This document shows positions 28,508 to 37,091 of a stretch of DNA of 64,000 nucleotides, in pieces (within the stretch, counting starts at the first letter, position 1; each line of letters starts with the position of its first letter). The notes under the pieces are model-generated. The model was not told the DNA's origin and did not search any database. It worked only from the letters and a program-made list of their open reading frames with translations. The stretch is from Hymenobacter sediminicola (lineage in GTDB: Bacteria > Bacteroidota > Bacteroidia > Cytophagales > Hymenobacteraceae): assembly GCF_014250515.1 (NCBI RefSeq), contig NZ_CP060202.1:2663001-2727000 (forward strand), written 5' to 3'. Position numbers and translations under genes: made by a program.

Positions 28508-29827
28508 GTGTCTGCTGCCCGTCCGCTTCGTTTGCTCGTCATCACCTACTACTGGCCGCCTTCGGGCGGGGCCGGCGTGCAGCGTAGCCTTAAGTTTGTG
28601 AAACACCTGCCGGCGCTGGGCGTCGAGCCCACGGTCATCACCGTCGACCCCGAAAAAGGCGCGTATCCGGTGCTGGACCACTCGCTCGCATCCGAGGTGC
28701 CGGCCGGCGTACGGGTTATCCGCACCGATACCTCGGAGCCGTTCGGCAGCTATAAGAAGCTCACGGGCCGCCAGCAGATTCCGTACGGCGGCTTTGTGGG
28801 GGAAAACAAAACCAGCCTCACACAGCGGTTTTTCAAGTTTGTGCGCGGCAACCTGTTTATCCCGGATGCCCGCCGCGGCTGGAACCGCCACGCGCTGCGG
28901 GCCGTGGCCGACCTGCTGGCGCAGGGCGAACAGTTTGATGCCGTACTCACCAGCTCACCTCCTCACTCTACCCAGCTCATCGGACTGGAGATGAAGCGCC
29001 GCTATGGGCTGCGCTGGCTCGCTGACCTGCGCGACCCTTGGACCGACATCTACTACCACCACGAGTTGAACCAGACCCCGCTGGCCCGCCGCCTCGATGC
29101 GCGCTACGAACGCCAAGTGCTGGAGCAGGCCGATATCGTCCTGACTACCAGCACCGATACGCGCCGCCTGTTTCTGGAAAAGTCAAAGGCGCTGCAGCCC
29201 GACAAATTCCATGTGCTGCCCAACGGCTACGACGAAGCAGACTTTCAGGCGCCTTCCGTGCCACCCACCGATGCACTACTCATCACGCACACCGGCACCA
29301 TCTCCGAAACATATCATATTGAGCTGTGGCTGAGCGCGCTGGCTGAGTGTCGCCGCCGCCACCCCGCTGTGCCGCTACGGCTGCGTTTCGTGGGCAAGGT
29401 ATCCGAGGAAGTGCGGCGGCAGGTGGAGGCGAATGGCCTGTTGGACTGCACCGAGTTGGTAGCTTTCGTGCCGCACGACGAATCGGTGGGCTATTTACGG
29501 CGGGCCACGGTGCTGCTGATGGCTATTCCGGATGTGCCGCACAACCTGGGCATCCTGCCAGGCAAGGTGTTTGAGTATCTGGCGGCCAACAAACCTGTTA
29601 TCTGCATCGGCCCAGCCGGCTCCGATGCGGACGTATTGCTGCGCGAATGTGGCGCTGGACATGCCTTTTCTTACGGCGCATACGAGGCCATGCTCGAGCA
29701 TCTGGAAGGCTTGGTGGCGCAGTGGCGCATCAATCCTAACCTCGATTTGCCCACGCTAGGCCACGCCCGCTACTCGCGCCGCGCCCTCACGGAGCAGCTG
29801 GTAGCGCTGGTGCGCGGGAGTAAGTAG
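28508..29827 (+). CDS. Glycosyltransferase family 4 (GT-B fold)
   Basis: 439 residues from GTG 28508. The N-terminal LLVITYYWPPSGGAGVQRSLKFVKHLPALGVEPTV is a typical GT4 opening. The donor-binding half contains FHVLPNGYDEADF, THTGTISE and the EX7E-like region IPDVPHNLGILPGKVFEYLAANKPVICI. It would transfer a nucleotide-sugar residue to a glycan intermediate on the cytoplasmic face of the inner membrane. It opens the nonulosonic-acid locus and lies 117 bases upstream of pseB. Confidence 0.88.
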   Translation: MSAARPLRLLVITYYWPPSGGAGVQRSLKFVKHLPALGVEPTVITVDPEKGAYPVLDHSLASEVPAGVRVIRTDTSEPFGSYKKLTGRQQIPYGGFVGENKTSLTQRFFKFVRGNLFIPDARRGWNRHALRAVADLLAQGEQFDAVLTSSPPHSTQLIGLEMKRRYGLRWLADLRDPWTDIYYHHELNQTPLARRLDARYERQVLEQADIVLTTSTDTRRLFLEKSKALQPDKFHVLPNGYDEADFQAPSVPPTDALLITHTGTISETYHIELWLSALAECRRRHPAVPLRLRFVGKVSEEVRRQVEANGLLDCTELVAFVPHDESVGYLRRATVLLMAIPDVPHNLGILPGKVFEYLAANKPVICIGPAGSDADVLLRECGAGHAFSYGAYEAMLEHLEGLVAQWRINPNLDLPTLGHARYSRRALTEQLVALVRGSK

Positions 29828-29895
29828 CCAATTGGCCGTTCATAAATCAGGTTGTTGGGCGTTAGGAATATCGCCGGCCCTAACTGCGTAATCAT

Positions 29896-29903
29896 TACTT
29901 TTG
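29896..29903 (+). promoter_or_regulatory. -7 promoter element upstream of pseB
   Basis: TACTTTTG fits the Bacteroidota -7 consensus TAnnTTTG. A start site near 29909 would exclude the upstream ATG at 29852 and supports the TTG start at 29945. No good -33 element was seen. Confidence 0.5.
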
Positions 29904-29944
29904 CCCTCCCAATTTGCCAGCCGGGCGTCAACGGCACTTCTCTT

Positions 29945-30964
29945 TTGGCTCTCGACCTCAATCACAAATCTATTCTGGTAACCGGCGGCACCGGTTCGTT
30001 CGGTAAGCAGTTCGTGCAGACCGTGTTCGAGAAATTTCCGCAGGTGAAGCGCTTGGTGGTGTACTCGCGCGACGAACTGAAGCAGTACGAAATGTCACAG
30101 ACGTTTCCGCAGAGCCAGTACCCGGCCATCCGCTACTTCATCGGCGACGTGCGTGACGGCGAGCGGCTAAAGCGCGCCTGCGAAGGCATCGACATCATTG
30201 TGCATGCCGCCGCCCTTAAGCAGGTGCCCGCCGCCGAGTACAACCCGATGGAGTGCATCAAGACGAACATTTTCGGGGCCGAAAACGTGATAAATGCTGC
30301 CCTCGACTGCGGCGTGAAAGACGTGGTAGCCCTGAGCACGGATAAAGCGGCGGCGCCCATCAACCTCTACGGCGCTACCAAGCTCTGCTCCGACAAGCTG
30401 TTTGTGGCGGCCAACAACATGAAAGGTGCCCGCGACCTGCGTTTTTCGGTGGTGCGCTATGGCAACGTAATTGGCTCACGTGGCTCAGTAGTGCCATTTT
30501 TTCTGCAGCGCCGCGAAACCGGTGTGCTGCCCATCACGCACCCTGGCATGACACGCTTCCACATCTCCCTTGAACAGGGCGTAGACTTGGTACTGTATGC
30601 GCTAGAGCACAGCTGGGGTGGCGAAATCTTCGTGCCGAAAATTCCGAGCTACGTCATTACGGAGGTAGCCAAAGCCATTGGACCGGACTGCCGACAGGAA
30701 ATCGTGGGTATCCGGCCCGGCGAGAAGCTGCACGAGGAAATGATAACCGAAACCGATGCGCTAAGCACAGTAGAGCTGGCTAAATATTACGTGATTCTGC
30801 CTTTCACACCGCAGTGGGACGTGGAGAAATTCATTGCCCACTTCAACGGCAAACGCGTACCTGAAGGCTTCCACTATGATTCGGCCAACAACGACGAGTG
30901 GCTTGATGCGGAGCAGATCCGGGAGGAAATCCGGCTGCACGTAGACGCCGAGTTTGCGGTGTAG
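29945..30964 (+). CDS. pseB: UDP-N-acetylglucosamine 4,6-dehydratase (inverting)
   Basis: 339 residues from TTG 29945, a length typical of PseB. The short-chain dehydrogenase/reductase layout has GGTGSFG at 14-20, SRDELKQYEMS at 41-51, the catalytic Asp133 and Lys134 (STDKAAAP) and Tyr142-Lys146 (YGATK). The replacement of the usual Ser/Thr-Tyr-Lys triad by the Asp-Lys-Tyr set marks the inverting 5-epimerising dehydratases. It makes UDP-4-keto-6-deoxy-L-AltNAc, the first step to pseudaminic acid. A terminator follows, then the rest of the pathway. An upstream ATG at 29852 exists but lies before the likely transcription start. Confidence 0.95.
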   Translation: MALDLNHKSILVTGGTGSFGKQFVQTVFEKFPQVKRLVVYSRDELKQYEMSQTFPQSQYPAIRYFIGDVRDGERLKRACEGIDIIVHAAALKQVPAAEYNPMECIKTNIFGAENVINAALDCGVKDVVALSTDKAAAPINLYGATKLCSDKLFVAANNMKGARDLRFSVVRYGNVIGSRGSVVPFFLQRRETGVLPITHPGMTRFHISLEQGVDLVLYALEHSWGGEIFVPKIPSYVITEVAKAIGPDCRQEIVGIRPGEKLHEEMITETDALSTVELAKYYVILPFTPQWDVEKFIAHFNGKRVPEGFHYDSANNDEWLDAEQIREEIRLHVDAEFAV

Positions 30965-30982
30965 CCCATCCGAATTTTCAAG

Positions 30983-31020
30983 AAAGAAGGCCGTTTCTCC
31001 GGAAGCGGCCTTCTTTTTTT
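30983..31020 (+). terminator. Rho-independent terminator after pseB
   Basis: AGAAGGCCGTTTC (from 30985) pairs with GAAGCGGCCTTCT (ending 31014) around a 4-base loop, followed by TTTTTTT. It separates pseB from pseC. Confidence 0.88.
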
Positions 31021-31094
31021 GATGGTCTAGTTCTCCTACGTCTTGGTTTCACTTATGCTTTCTGTAGCGGCGGCAGGCAATGCCTCTGGTTATG

Positions 31095-31102
31095 TACTTT
31101 TG
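31095..31102 (+). promoter_or_regulatory. -7 promoter element of pseC
   Basis: TACTTTTG sits 7 bases before the ATG at 31110. The predicted start site at about 31108 leaves a leader of only about two nucleotides. No TTTG -33 element is visible. Confidence 0.5.
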
Positions 31103-31109
31103 CGAACCT

Positions 31110-32276
31110 ATGCACACCTTCCAGCCCTCCCGTCCCATTGCCTACGGCCGCCAGCACATCACCGATGAAGATGTGCAGGCTGTGGTGGAAACTCTGCACT
31201 CCGACTACCTCACGCAGGGCCCGAAGGTGGCTGAGTTTGAGGAGAAATTCGCGGAATACATTGGGGTAAAGTATGCGGTGGCTGTGAGCAACGGCACAGC
31301 AGCACTACACCTGTGTGCGCTGGCGCTGGGCGTACGGCCAGGCCAGCGCGTCATCACTACGTCCATCACCTTCGCAGCCTCTGCCAACTGCGTGCGCTAC
31401 TGCGGCGGTGAAGTACATTTCGTGGACATTGACCCGGCTACGGCTCTTATTGACCTACAGGCGGTGCGCTGGCTGCTGGAAAGTCACCCGAAAGGCTACT
31501 TCCACGGCCTGATTCCGGTGGATTTTGCCGGCCTAGCCGTGAATCTGGAACAAGCCCGGCAGCTGGCCGATGAGTTTGGCCTCTGGATTATCGAAGATGC
31601 CTGCCACGCACCCGGCGGCTTTTTCACGGACTCGACCGGGCAGGAGCAGCGTTGCGGCAACGGGCAGTTTGCCGATCTAGCCATCTTCAGTTTCCACCCC
31701 GTCAAACATATTGCGACCGGTGAAGGAGGCATGATTACGACCAACCGCGCCGACCTGTACCAGGAGCTGCTGAAGCTGCGCACCCACGGCATCACGAAAG
31801 ACCCAGGCCAGATGAGCCGCAACGACGGCGGCTGGTACATGGAAATGCAGGAGCTGGGCTACAATTACCGCATGCCCGACATGCTCTGCGCGCTGGGTAT
31901 CAGCCAGCTTACCCGTGCCAACGCCGGCCTAGCCCGCCGACGTCAGCTAGCCGCTCGTTACGATGCCGCTTTTGCTGAACTGCCCGCCGTGCAGCCGCTG
32001 GCTAGTGCGCCGGGCCACGCTTATCATCTCTATGTGATTCAGGTGCCGGACCGCAAAGGCTTGTATGATTTCCTGCGTACCCGGCAGATTTTCGCGCAGG
32101 TGCACTACATTCCGGTACATACCATGCCTTACTACCAGGGTTTGGGCGGGCATGCCGGCGACTTCCCACTTGCGGAGCAGTACTACGCACATTGCTTAAG
32201 CATCCCGCTGTTCCCCAGTCTTTCGGATGAGGAGCAGCAGTATGTTATCGACTGCGTCCGGGAATTTGTAGGCTAA
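31110..32276 (+). CDS. pseC: UDP-4-amino-4,6-dideoxy-N-acetyl-beta-L-altrosamine transaminase
   Basis: 388 residues from ATG 31110. A DegT/DnrJ/EryC1/StrS aminotransferase with the PLP-binding Lys199 in AIFSFHPVKHIATGEGG, plus VSNGTAALHL and the DFAG and EDACHAPGG motifs. FHPVKHIATGEGG is diagnostic of the PseC group rather than ArnB or WbpE. It transfers an amino group from glutamate to the PseB product. It is followed by pseF after 44 bases. Confidence 0.95.
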   Translation: MHTFQPSRPIAYGRQHITDEDVQAVVETLHSDYLTQGPKVAEFEEKFAEYIGVKYAVAVSNGTAALHLCALALGVRPGQRVITTSITFAASANCVRYCGGEVHFVDIDPATALIDLQAVRWLLESHPKGYFHGLIPVDFAGLAVNLEQARQLADEFGLWIIEDACHAPGGFFTDSTGQEQRCGNGQFADLAIFSFHPVKHIATGEGGMITTNRADLYQELLKLRTHGITKDPGQMSRNDGGWYMEMQELGYNYRMPDMLCALGISQLTRANAGLARRRQLAARYDAAFAELPAVQPLASAPGHAYHLYVIQVPDRKGLYDFLRTRQIFAQVHYIPVHTMPYYQGLGGHAGDFPLAEQYYAHCLSIPLFPSLSDEEQQYVIDCVREFVG

Positions 32277-32320
32277 TACCGGTCCGCTGCTGTCAGCATC
32301 ACTTCCTTACTCCTCTCCTC

Positions 32321-33046
32321 TTGAAGAAAGTTGGCATCATTTCGCAGGCTCGCATGACTAGCACCCGGCTGCCGGGCAAAGTGCTGATGCCGGTGGCGGG
32401 CCAGCCTTTGCTGCACTACCACGTAGCGCGGCTGCAAGCCAGCGGCCTGCCCCTGTATATAGCTACCACGGCTAATGCTACCGATGATCCGCTGGCGGCT
32501 TTTGCCGAAACCTATGCCCTGCCCTGCACCCGTGGCGACGAGCACGACGTACTGAGCCGCTACCGGCAGTGTGCGGCTCAGCATGAGCTGGACGTAATTG
32601 TGCGGGTGACATCAGACTGCCCGCTGCTGGACGGTGAGGTGCTGTTCCAAGGCGTGCGCGACTATCTGCAAGCCAACGACTCTCGCCTGTATCTGTCCAA
32701 TGTGCTGGACCGCACGTTTCCGCGCGGCTTTGATTTCGAGGTGTTTTCGCGGGAGCTGCTGGAGGAAGCTTTTACGCAGGCCACACTGCCCTCCGACCGG
32801 GAGCATGTCACGCCCTATATTCACCAGAACCGCTCCGGCCGCGTCCGGTTCCGGCATATCACGCGCCCCACCGACCGCAGCCACTACCGCCTCACCGTGG
32901 ATACGGCCGAGGATTTCGAGTTGGTGCGGCAACTGATTGAAACGTATGGAGCCGCCACGCTTTCCGCCGAAGGCCTGATTGAGTTGCTGGATCAGCACCC
33001 CGAGCTGGCGGCGCTGAACGCTCACATCGAACAAAAGAAACTCTGA
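32321..33046 (+). CDS. pseF: Pseudaminic acid cytidylyltransferase (SpsF-like)
   Basis: 241 residues from TTG 32321. The N-terminal IISQARMTSTRLPGKVLMPVAGQPLLHYH is the CMP-sugar synthetase nucleotide-binding loop, and VTSDCPLLDGEV carries the acidic metal ligand. The SpsF branch often substitutes for PseF in bacteria. It activates pseudaminic acid with CTP. Its stop codon overlaps the ATG of the next gene by one base, so the two are translationally coupled. Confidence 0.88.
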   Translation: MKKVGIISQARMTSTRLPGKVLMPVAGQPLLHYHVARLQASGLPLYIATTANATDDPLAAFAETYALPCTRGDEHDVLSRYRQCAAQHELDVIVRVTSDCPLLDGEVLFQGVRDYLQANDSRLYLSNVLDRTFPRGFDFEVFSRELLEEAFTQATLPSDREHVTPYIHQNRSGRVRFRHITRPTDRSHYRLTVDTAEDFELVRQLIETYGAATLSAEGLIELLDQHPELAALNAHIEQKKL

Positions 33047-34533
33047 TGCCACTCCCCCGCCTGCTCCTGCGCGCCGACGGCAACTCCCGCATTGGGCTGG
33101 GCCACGTGATGCGGCTGCTGGCGCTAACTGAAATTCTGCGCGAAGAAGCCGCCGAATGCATGTTTCTGGTGCGTGAGCCCAGCCCGGAGTTGCAAGCCCA
33201 ACTCACGGAGGCGGGCTGCACGGTGCTGGAAGTGCCCGTACAGCCGCTGGCCGAAGAAGCCGCCTGGCTGGTACGCCACATCCTGCTCGCCACCGATATT
33301 CTGGTGCTCGATGGCTACTCTTTCACCTACGGCTACCAGCATACGGTGCGCGGCGCGGTGGCCCGCCTTGTGTATCTGGATGATCTGCACAGCTTTCCGC
33401 TAGTGGCAGATATGGTGCTGAATCCGGCCGGCGGCATTAGCCTCAGTCACTACGACATGCGCCAGCCGGGCGCACGCCTGCTGGCTGGCCCTGCGTACGC
33501 ACCGCTCCGGGCGGCCTTCCGCCAGGCTTCTTCACTGCCCGCTTCTACCGCCGCTCCCGACACCGTATTGGTGTGCCTCGGCGGGGCCGACCCCACGCAC
33601 CAGACGCAACACGTAGCCGCGGCGCTGCTGGCGCTGCCTACCGTAGTGCAGGTGCATGCCGTGCTGGGCAGCGCCTATTCCGGCTGGGACGACCTGCACG
33701 CCTGGGCCATGCAGCAGCCGCGCCTTACCCTGCACCGTAACCTGTCGACGGCGGAGCTGGTGGAGCTGATGCGCCGGTGTGGGGCGGCTGTGTGCTCGCC
33801 CAGCACCGTCAGCTACGAATATTGCGCGGCGGGTGGCGGCATCCTGCTACTGTTACCCGTGGCCGATAATCAGCACGATATCAATCAGTATCTGCGTGAA
33901 GCAGGCGTGGCGCTGCCGTACCCTAGTGCCCCGAACGTGCTTACTTCGGCGGAGGCGGGCAAGCTGGCCGAGCAATTGCGGCACCGGCAGCGGCAGGTAT
34001 TTGATGGCCTCGCACCGGTACGGCTGCGTCAGGAGTTCCGGGCGCTGCAGCTCCCGGCTCCGCCGTTTCATCTGCGCCCGGCCCGCCCCACCGATTCGGC
34101 GCAGCTGCTGGCCTGGACCAACGACCCCACGGTCCGGCAGCACTCCTTCAACCCCAACCCGGTGCCGCAAACTGAGCACGAGCAGTGGTTTGCCGCCCGC
34201 CTCACCGACCCGAACAGCCTGCTCATGGTGGCTGAAGATGCCCCCACGGGCCGGCCGGTAGGCTTGATCCGCTTTCAGCTTGAAGACAACCAAGCCACGC
34301 TCAGCTACCTGCTTGATGCCGCATACCGAGGCCGGGGGTTGGCGCCGCTGCTGCTGCTGGCCGGCACGCGGCTGGCGCTGCAACGCTTTTCGGCGGTGCA
34401 GCAGGTGCTGGGGCTTGTGCAGCCTAATAATCTGGCCTCTGTAAAGGCATTCCAGCGCGCCGGGTTTCGCCAGCTAGCGCAACAATCTGATGCTACTCTG
34501 GATGCTCTTACGTTCGTTTGGGAAGCGGCCTGA
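33046..34533 (+). CDS. Fused PseG nucleotide-sugar hydrolase and PseH-like N-acetyltransferase
   Basis: 495 residues with two domains. Residues 1-335 or so are PseG: RADGNSRIGLGHVMRLLALTEIL carries the family His in GHVMR, DGYSF carries the catalytic Asp region, then LVYLDD, LLAGPAYAPLR, LGGADPTH and the donor loop SPSTVSYEY. Residues about 345-495 are a GNAT domain (FHLRPARPTDSAQLLAWTND, then YLLDAAYRGRGLAPLLLLAG for acetyl-CoA binding). PseG removes UDP from the 2,4-diacetamido sugar and PseH acetylates the 4-amino group just before it. Fusing them couples consecutive steps. The pathway would otherwise lack a PseH gene here. Confidence 0.9.
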   Translation: MPLPRLLLRADGNSRIGLGHVMRLLALTEILREEAAECMFLVREPSPELQAQLTEAGCTVLEVPVQPLAEEAAWLVRHILLATDILVLDGYSFTYGYQHTVRGAVARLVYLDDLHSFPLVADMVLNPAGGISLSHYDMRQPGARLLAGPAYAPLRAAFRQASSLPASTAAPDTVLVCLGGADPTHQTQHVAAALLALPTVVQVHAVLGSAYSGWDDLHAWAMQQPRLTLHRNLSTAELVELMRRCGAAVCSPSTVSYEYCAAGGGILLLLPVADNQHDINQYLREAGVALPYPSAPNVLTSAEAGKLAEQLRHRQRQVFDGLAPVRLRQEFRALQLPAPPFHLRPARPTDSAQLLAWTNDPTVRQHSFNPNPVPQTEHEQWFAARLTDPNSLLMVAEDAPTGRPVGLIRFQLEDNQATLSYLLDAAYRGRGLAPLLLLAGTRLALQRFSAVQQVLGLVQPNNLASVKAFQRAGFRQLAQQSDATLDALTFVWEAA

Positions 34534-34673
34534 CGTAGTTGAGGCCGGCTTGTCTTCAGCGGTGGGCAGCAGTCACGTAGCAAGCCGGCACTAGAAGCCG
34601 TAGAATATCTGGCTGCCGATTTGGCCGGAGAGCCGTACTTTTAGGCCTCTTTTCGCGCTCCTTCGCTTTTGTT

Positions 34674-35708
34674 ATGCAACTTGGCTCCCGCCTCATTGGC
34701 CCCGACCAGCCGCCGCTCATTATTGCTGAACTCAGCGGCAACCATAACCAGGACCTGAATCGGGGCCTCGCTATTGTGGATGCCATGGCCGCAGCCGGCG
34801 CCCACGCCATCAAGCTCCAGACCTACACCGCCGATACGATGACGCTGCCCGGCGCCTACCGCATCGACGACCCCAATTCGCTGTGGTTTGGGCGTGAGCT
34901 GCACGAGCTGTACCAGGAAGCTCATACGCCCTGGGAGTGGCACCAGCCGCTATTCGAGCGCGCCCGCCAGCACGGTATGCTGGCCTTCAGCTCGCCTTTC
35001 GATGAAACGGCCGTGGATTTTCTGGAAACCCTGGACGTGCCGGCCTACAAGATTGCCTCCTTCGAAAATACCGACTGGCCCCTGCTGCGGCGCGTGGCCG
35101 CGACCGGTAAGCCCGTTATTATGAGCACCGGCGCCAGCACGCTGGCCGAAGTAGCCGAGGCGGTGCAGGTGTTGCGCGAAGCCGGTTGCCAGGATCTGGT
35201 ACTGCTGAAGTGCACCAGCACCTACCCCGCAACGCCCCAGAATACCAATCTGCGCACCATCCCGCATTTCCAGCAGCTCTTCCCCGACTCCCTGGTGGGC
35301 CTCTCCGACCATACGGCCGGCGTGGGTGCGGCCGTGGCGGCCGTGGCGCTGGGCGCCTGCGTCATAGAAAAGCATGTGACGCTGCGCCGCGCCGACGGCG
35401 GGGTGGATTCGGCGTTTTCGCTGGAGCCTGAGGAAGTGGCGCAGCTCGTGACCGAAACCGAGCGGGCGTGGCAGGCACTAGGGCAGGTGCAATACGGTGT
35501 GCAGCGCGCCGAGGAGAAAAGCCGCCTCTACAAACGCTCCTTGTATGTAGCGCAGGACATTCGGGCCGGTGAAGTTTTCACCAAAGAAAACCTGCGCGTG
35601 GTGCGCCCCGGCGACGGTCTGCCGCCCCGCTACTACGACCAGCTCCTCGGCAAGCCGGCGCGGCAGAACCTGGCGGCCGGCACGCCGCTTACCTGGGACG
35701 CGCTGTAG
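34674..35708 (+). CDS. pseI: Pseudaminic acid synthase
   Basis: 344 residues, a normal NeuB-family length. The TIM-barrel catalytic part includes IIAELSGNHNQDLNRGL, IKLQTYTADTMTL, FSSPFDETAVDFLETLDVPAYKIASFE, LKCTSTYPA and GLSDHT. The C-terminal antifreeze-like SAF domain (KRSLYVAQDIRAGEVFTKENLRVVRPGDG) is present. SGNHN and the C-terminal GLPP are the PseI version of the NeuB motifs, rather than the legionaminic or sialic acid version. It condenses the trideoxy sugar with phosphoenolpyruvate. Confidence 0.95.
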   Translation: MQLGSRLIGPDQPPLIIAELSGNHNQDLNRGLAIVDAMAAAGAHAIKLQTYTADTMTLPGAYRIDDPNSLWFGRELHELYQEAHTPWEWHQPLFERARQHGMLAFSSPFDETAVDFLETLDVPAYKIASFENTDWPLLRRVAATGKPVIMSTGASTLAEVAEAVQVLREAGCQDLVLLKCTSTYPATPQNTNLRTIPHFQQLFPDSLVGLSDHTAGVGAAVAAVALGACVIEKHVTLRRADGGVDSAFSLEPEEVAQLVTETERAWQALGQVQYGVQRAEEKSRLYKRSLYVAQDIRAGEVFTKENLRVVRPGDGLPPRYYDQLLGKPARQNLAAGTPLTWDAL

Positions 35709-35716
35709 GCCCGCTT

Positions 35717-37021
35717 ATGCCCGTTTCTCCCGTACCGCCCACCATCACGGCCCGCCTGCGCGACATGCTGCAGCTGCGTTTTACGCCGTTGTTTGCGGCA
35801 TTGCCGGCCCGGATGCTGGACTCCATTTCGCCAACGAATCTGCTGAAGCGGGTGGCGAAAGTGCTGGGCTATGCGGGGCTGCGGCTGGTGGGCAATGTGT
35901 TTCAGCCTATTCGCAATCCGGAAAAGCTGCAGGGCGCAGTGTGGCTGTACGTGGTGAGCCAGAACAACTACGAGGCGCTGCAGTTTTTGCGGGAAACCCG
36001 GCCCGCCGCCGTGCTGGTGGCCGGGCAAAGCAAGCAGATCGGGCGCTACAACGCCGTGGTGAATCGGTTGTCGCTGCGGCGGAAGCTACTGTATTACTGG
36101 CAGTTTCCGCTGGTGCTGCTGGGCCTGTGGCGTACGGAGGGGCAACAAGCCTGGCGGTTTTTCGACCTTATTTTCAACGCCGTTGGCTACTACGAGGTGT
36201 ATCGGCGGGCACTGCGGCACTATCGGCCCAAAGCAGTGATTTTTGCCAACGACCACAACGACGACGCCCGCGCGCTGCTGCTGGCCTGCCGCGCCGAGGG
36301 AGTGCCCACGGCCTACGTGCAGCACGCCAGCGTAAGCACCAACTTCCCGCCCCTGGGCTTCGACCTAAGTTTGCTGGAAGGCCAAGACGCGCTGGACAAA
36401 TACCGGCAGTGCGGGCCGGTGCAGGGCCGGATAGAGCTGGTAGGCATGCCCAAAGCCGATGCCTTCCTGGCCCGAAAAAACCAGAATCCGCAGGTGCTGC
36501 GCGTAGGAATTGCGTGCAACACGCTGGATTCTACGGAGGCCATTTCGGCAACGGTAGCGTACCTGCTGCGCGAATTTCCCGGCCTCACCTTCACCTTCCG
36601 TCCCCACCCTGGCGACCCGCGCGACTTCCAATTTCTGGGCCAACAGCACCCGCAACTGCTTTCCTCGGATGCCCGCCAGCAAAACGTGTTTGAGTTTCTG
36701 CAGCAGCACGATGCCCTGATTGCCGCCGATACCAGCACGCACTTGGAAGCCACCCTGCTGAACGTAGCAAGCCTCTACTACCGCTTCGGGACGCACGCCG
36801 TGGCCGATGACTACTACGGCTACGTGGCCCGGGGGCTTGTAGAGCGGGCCCGCACCCTGCCGGAACTGGCAGCGCTGCTGCGCCGCTACCAGCAGCACAA
36901 ACCCGCCGACCTGTACCAGCGGGCGGCCTATTACAATGCCACGCTGGGCACGCCCGATGAGGGCCACAGCCAGCAGCGGGCCGCCCGCCTGCTCGATGAG
37001 TGGCTGAAAACTGTGGTATAA
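35717..37021 (+). CDS. Putative GT-B-like glycosyltransferase, candidate pseudaminic acid transferase
   Basis: 434 residues; no recognised family by eye. The C-terminal half has a GT-B-like or polysialyltransferase-like layout: FRPHPGDPRD carries the conserved HP motif seen in capsule Kdo/sialyltransferases and CDP-glycerol transferases, and ADTSTHLEATLLNVASLYYR is the nucleotide-binding TST-like segment. The middle contains VPTAYVQHASVSTNFPPLGFDL. It starts 8 bases after pseI, and the locus has no other obvious nonulosonate transferase, so it may be the enzyme that uses CMP-pseudaminic acid. The specific function is inference. Confidence 0.65.
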   Translation: MPVSPVPPTITARLRDMLQLRFTPLFAALPARMLDSISPTNLLKRVAKVLGYAGLRLVGNVFQPIRNPEKLQGAVWLYVVSQNNYEALQFLRETRPAAVLVAGQSKQIGRYNAVVNRLSLRRKLLYYWQFPLVLLGLWRTEGQQAWRFFDLIFNAVGYYEVYRRALRHYRPKAVIFANDHNDDARALLLACRAEGVPTAYVQHASVSTNFPPLGFDLSLLEGQDALDKYRQCGPVQGRIELVGMPKADAFLARKNQNPQVLRVGIACNTLDSTEAISATVAYLLREFPGLTFTFRPHPGDPRDFQFLGQQHPQLLSSDARQQNVFEFLQQHDALIAADTSTHLEATLLNVASLYYRFGTHAVADDYYGYVARGLVERARTLPELAALLRRYQQHKPADLYQRAAYYNATLGTPDEGHSQQRAARLLDEWLKTVV

Positions 37022-37091
37022 CCTGTAGCTTCGCCCGTTTCCGGCGGCATGTTTCGCCGGCTCATCGGTACAGGCTACTTTCCGTTTCGGC

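Noticed and set aside
34544-34589. 9-bp inverted repeat (GCCGGCTTG) between pseGH and pseI
   Set aside because: Short arms with a 28-base loop and no T tract, so not called a terminator.
35569-36693. 374-codon plus-strand frame overlapping pseI and the GT-B-like gene
   Set aside because: Ala/Gly/Arg-rich composition with no motif; the overlapped frames carry clear family motifs.
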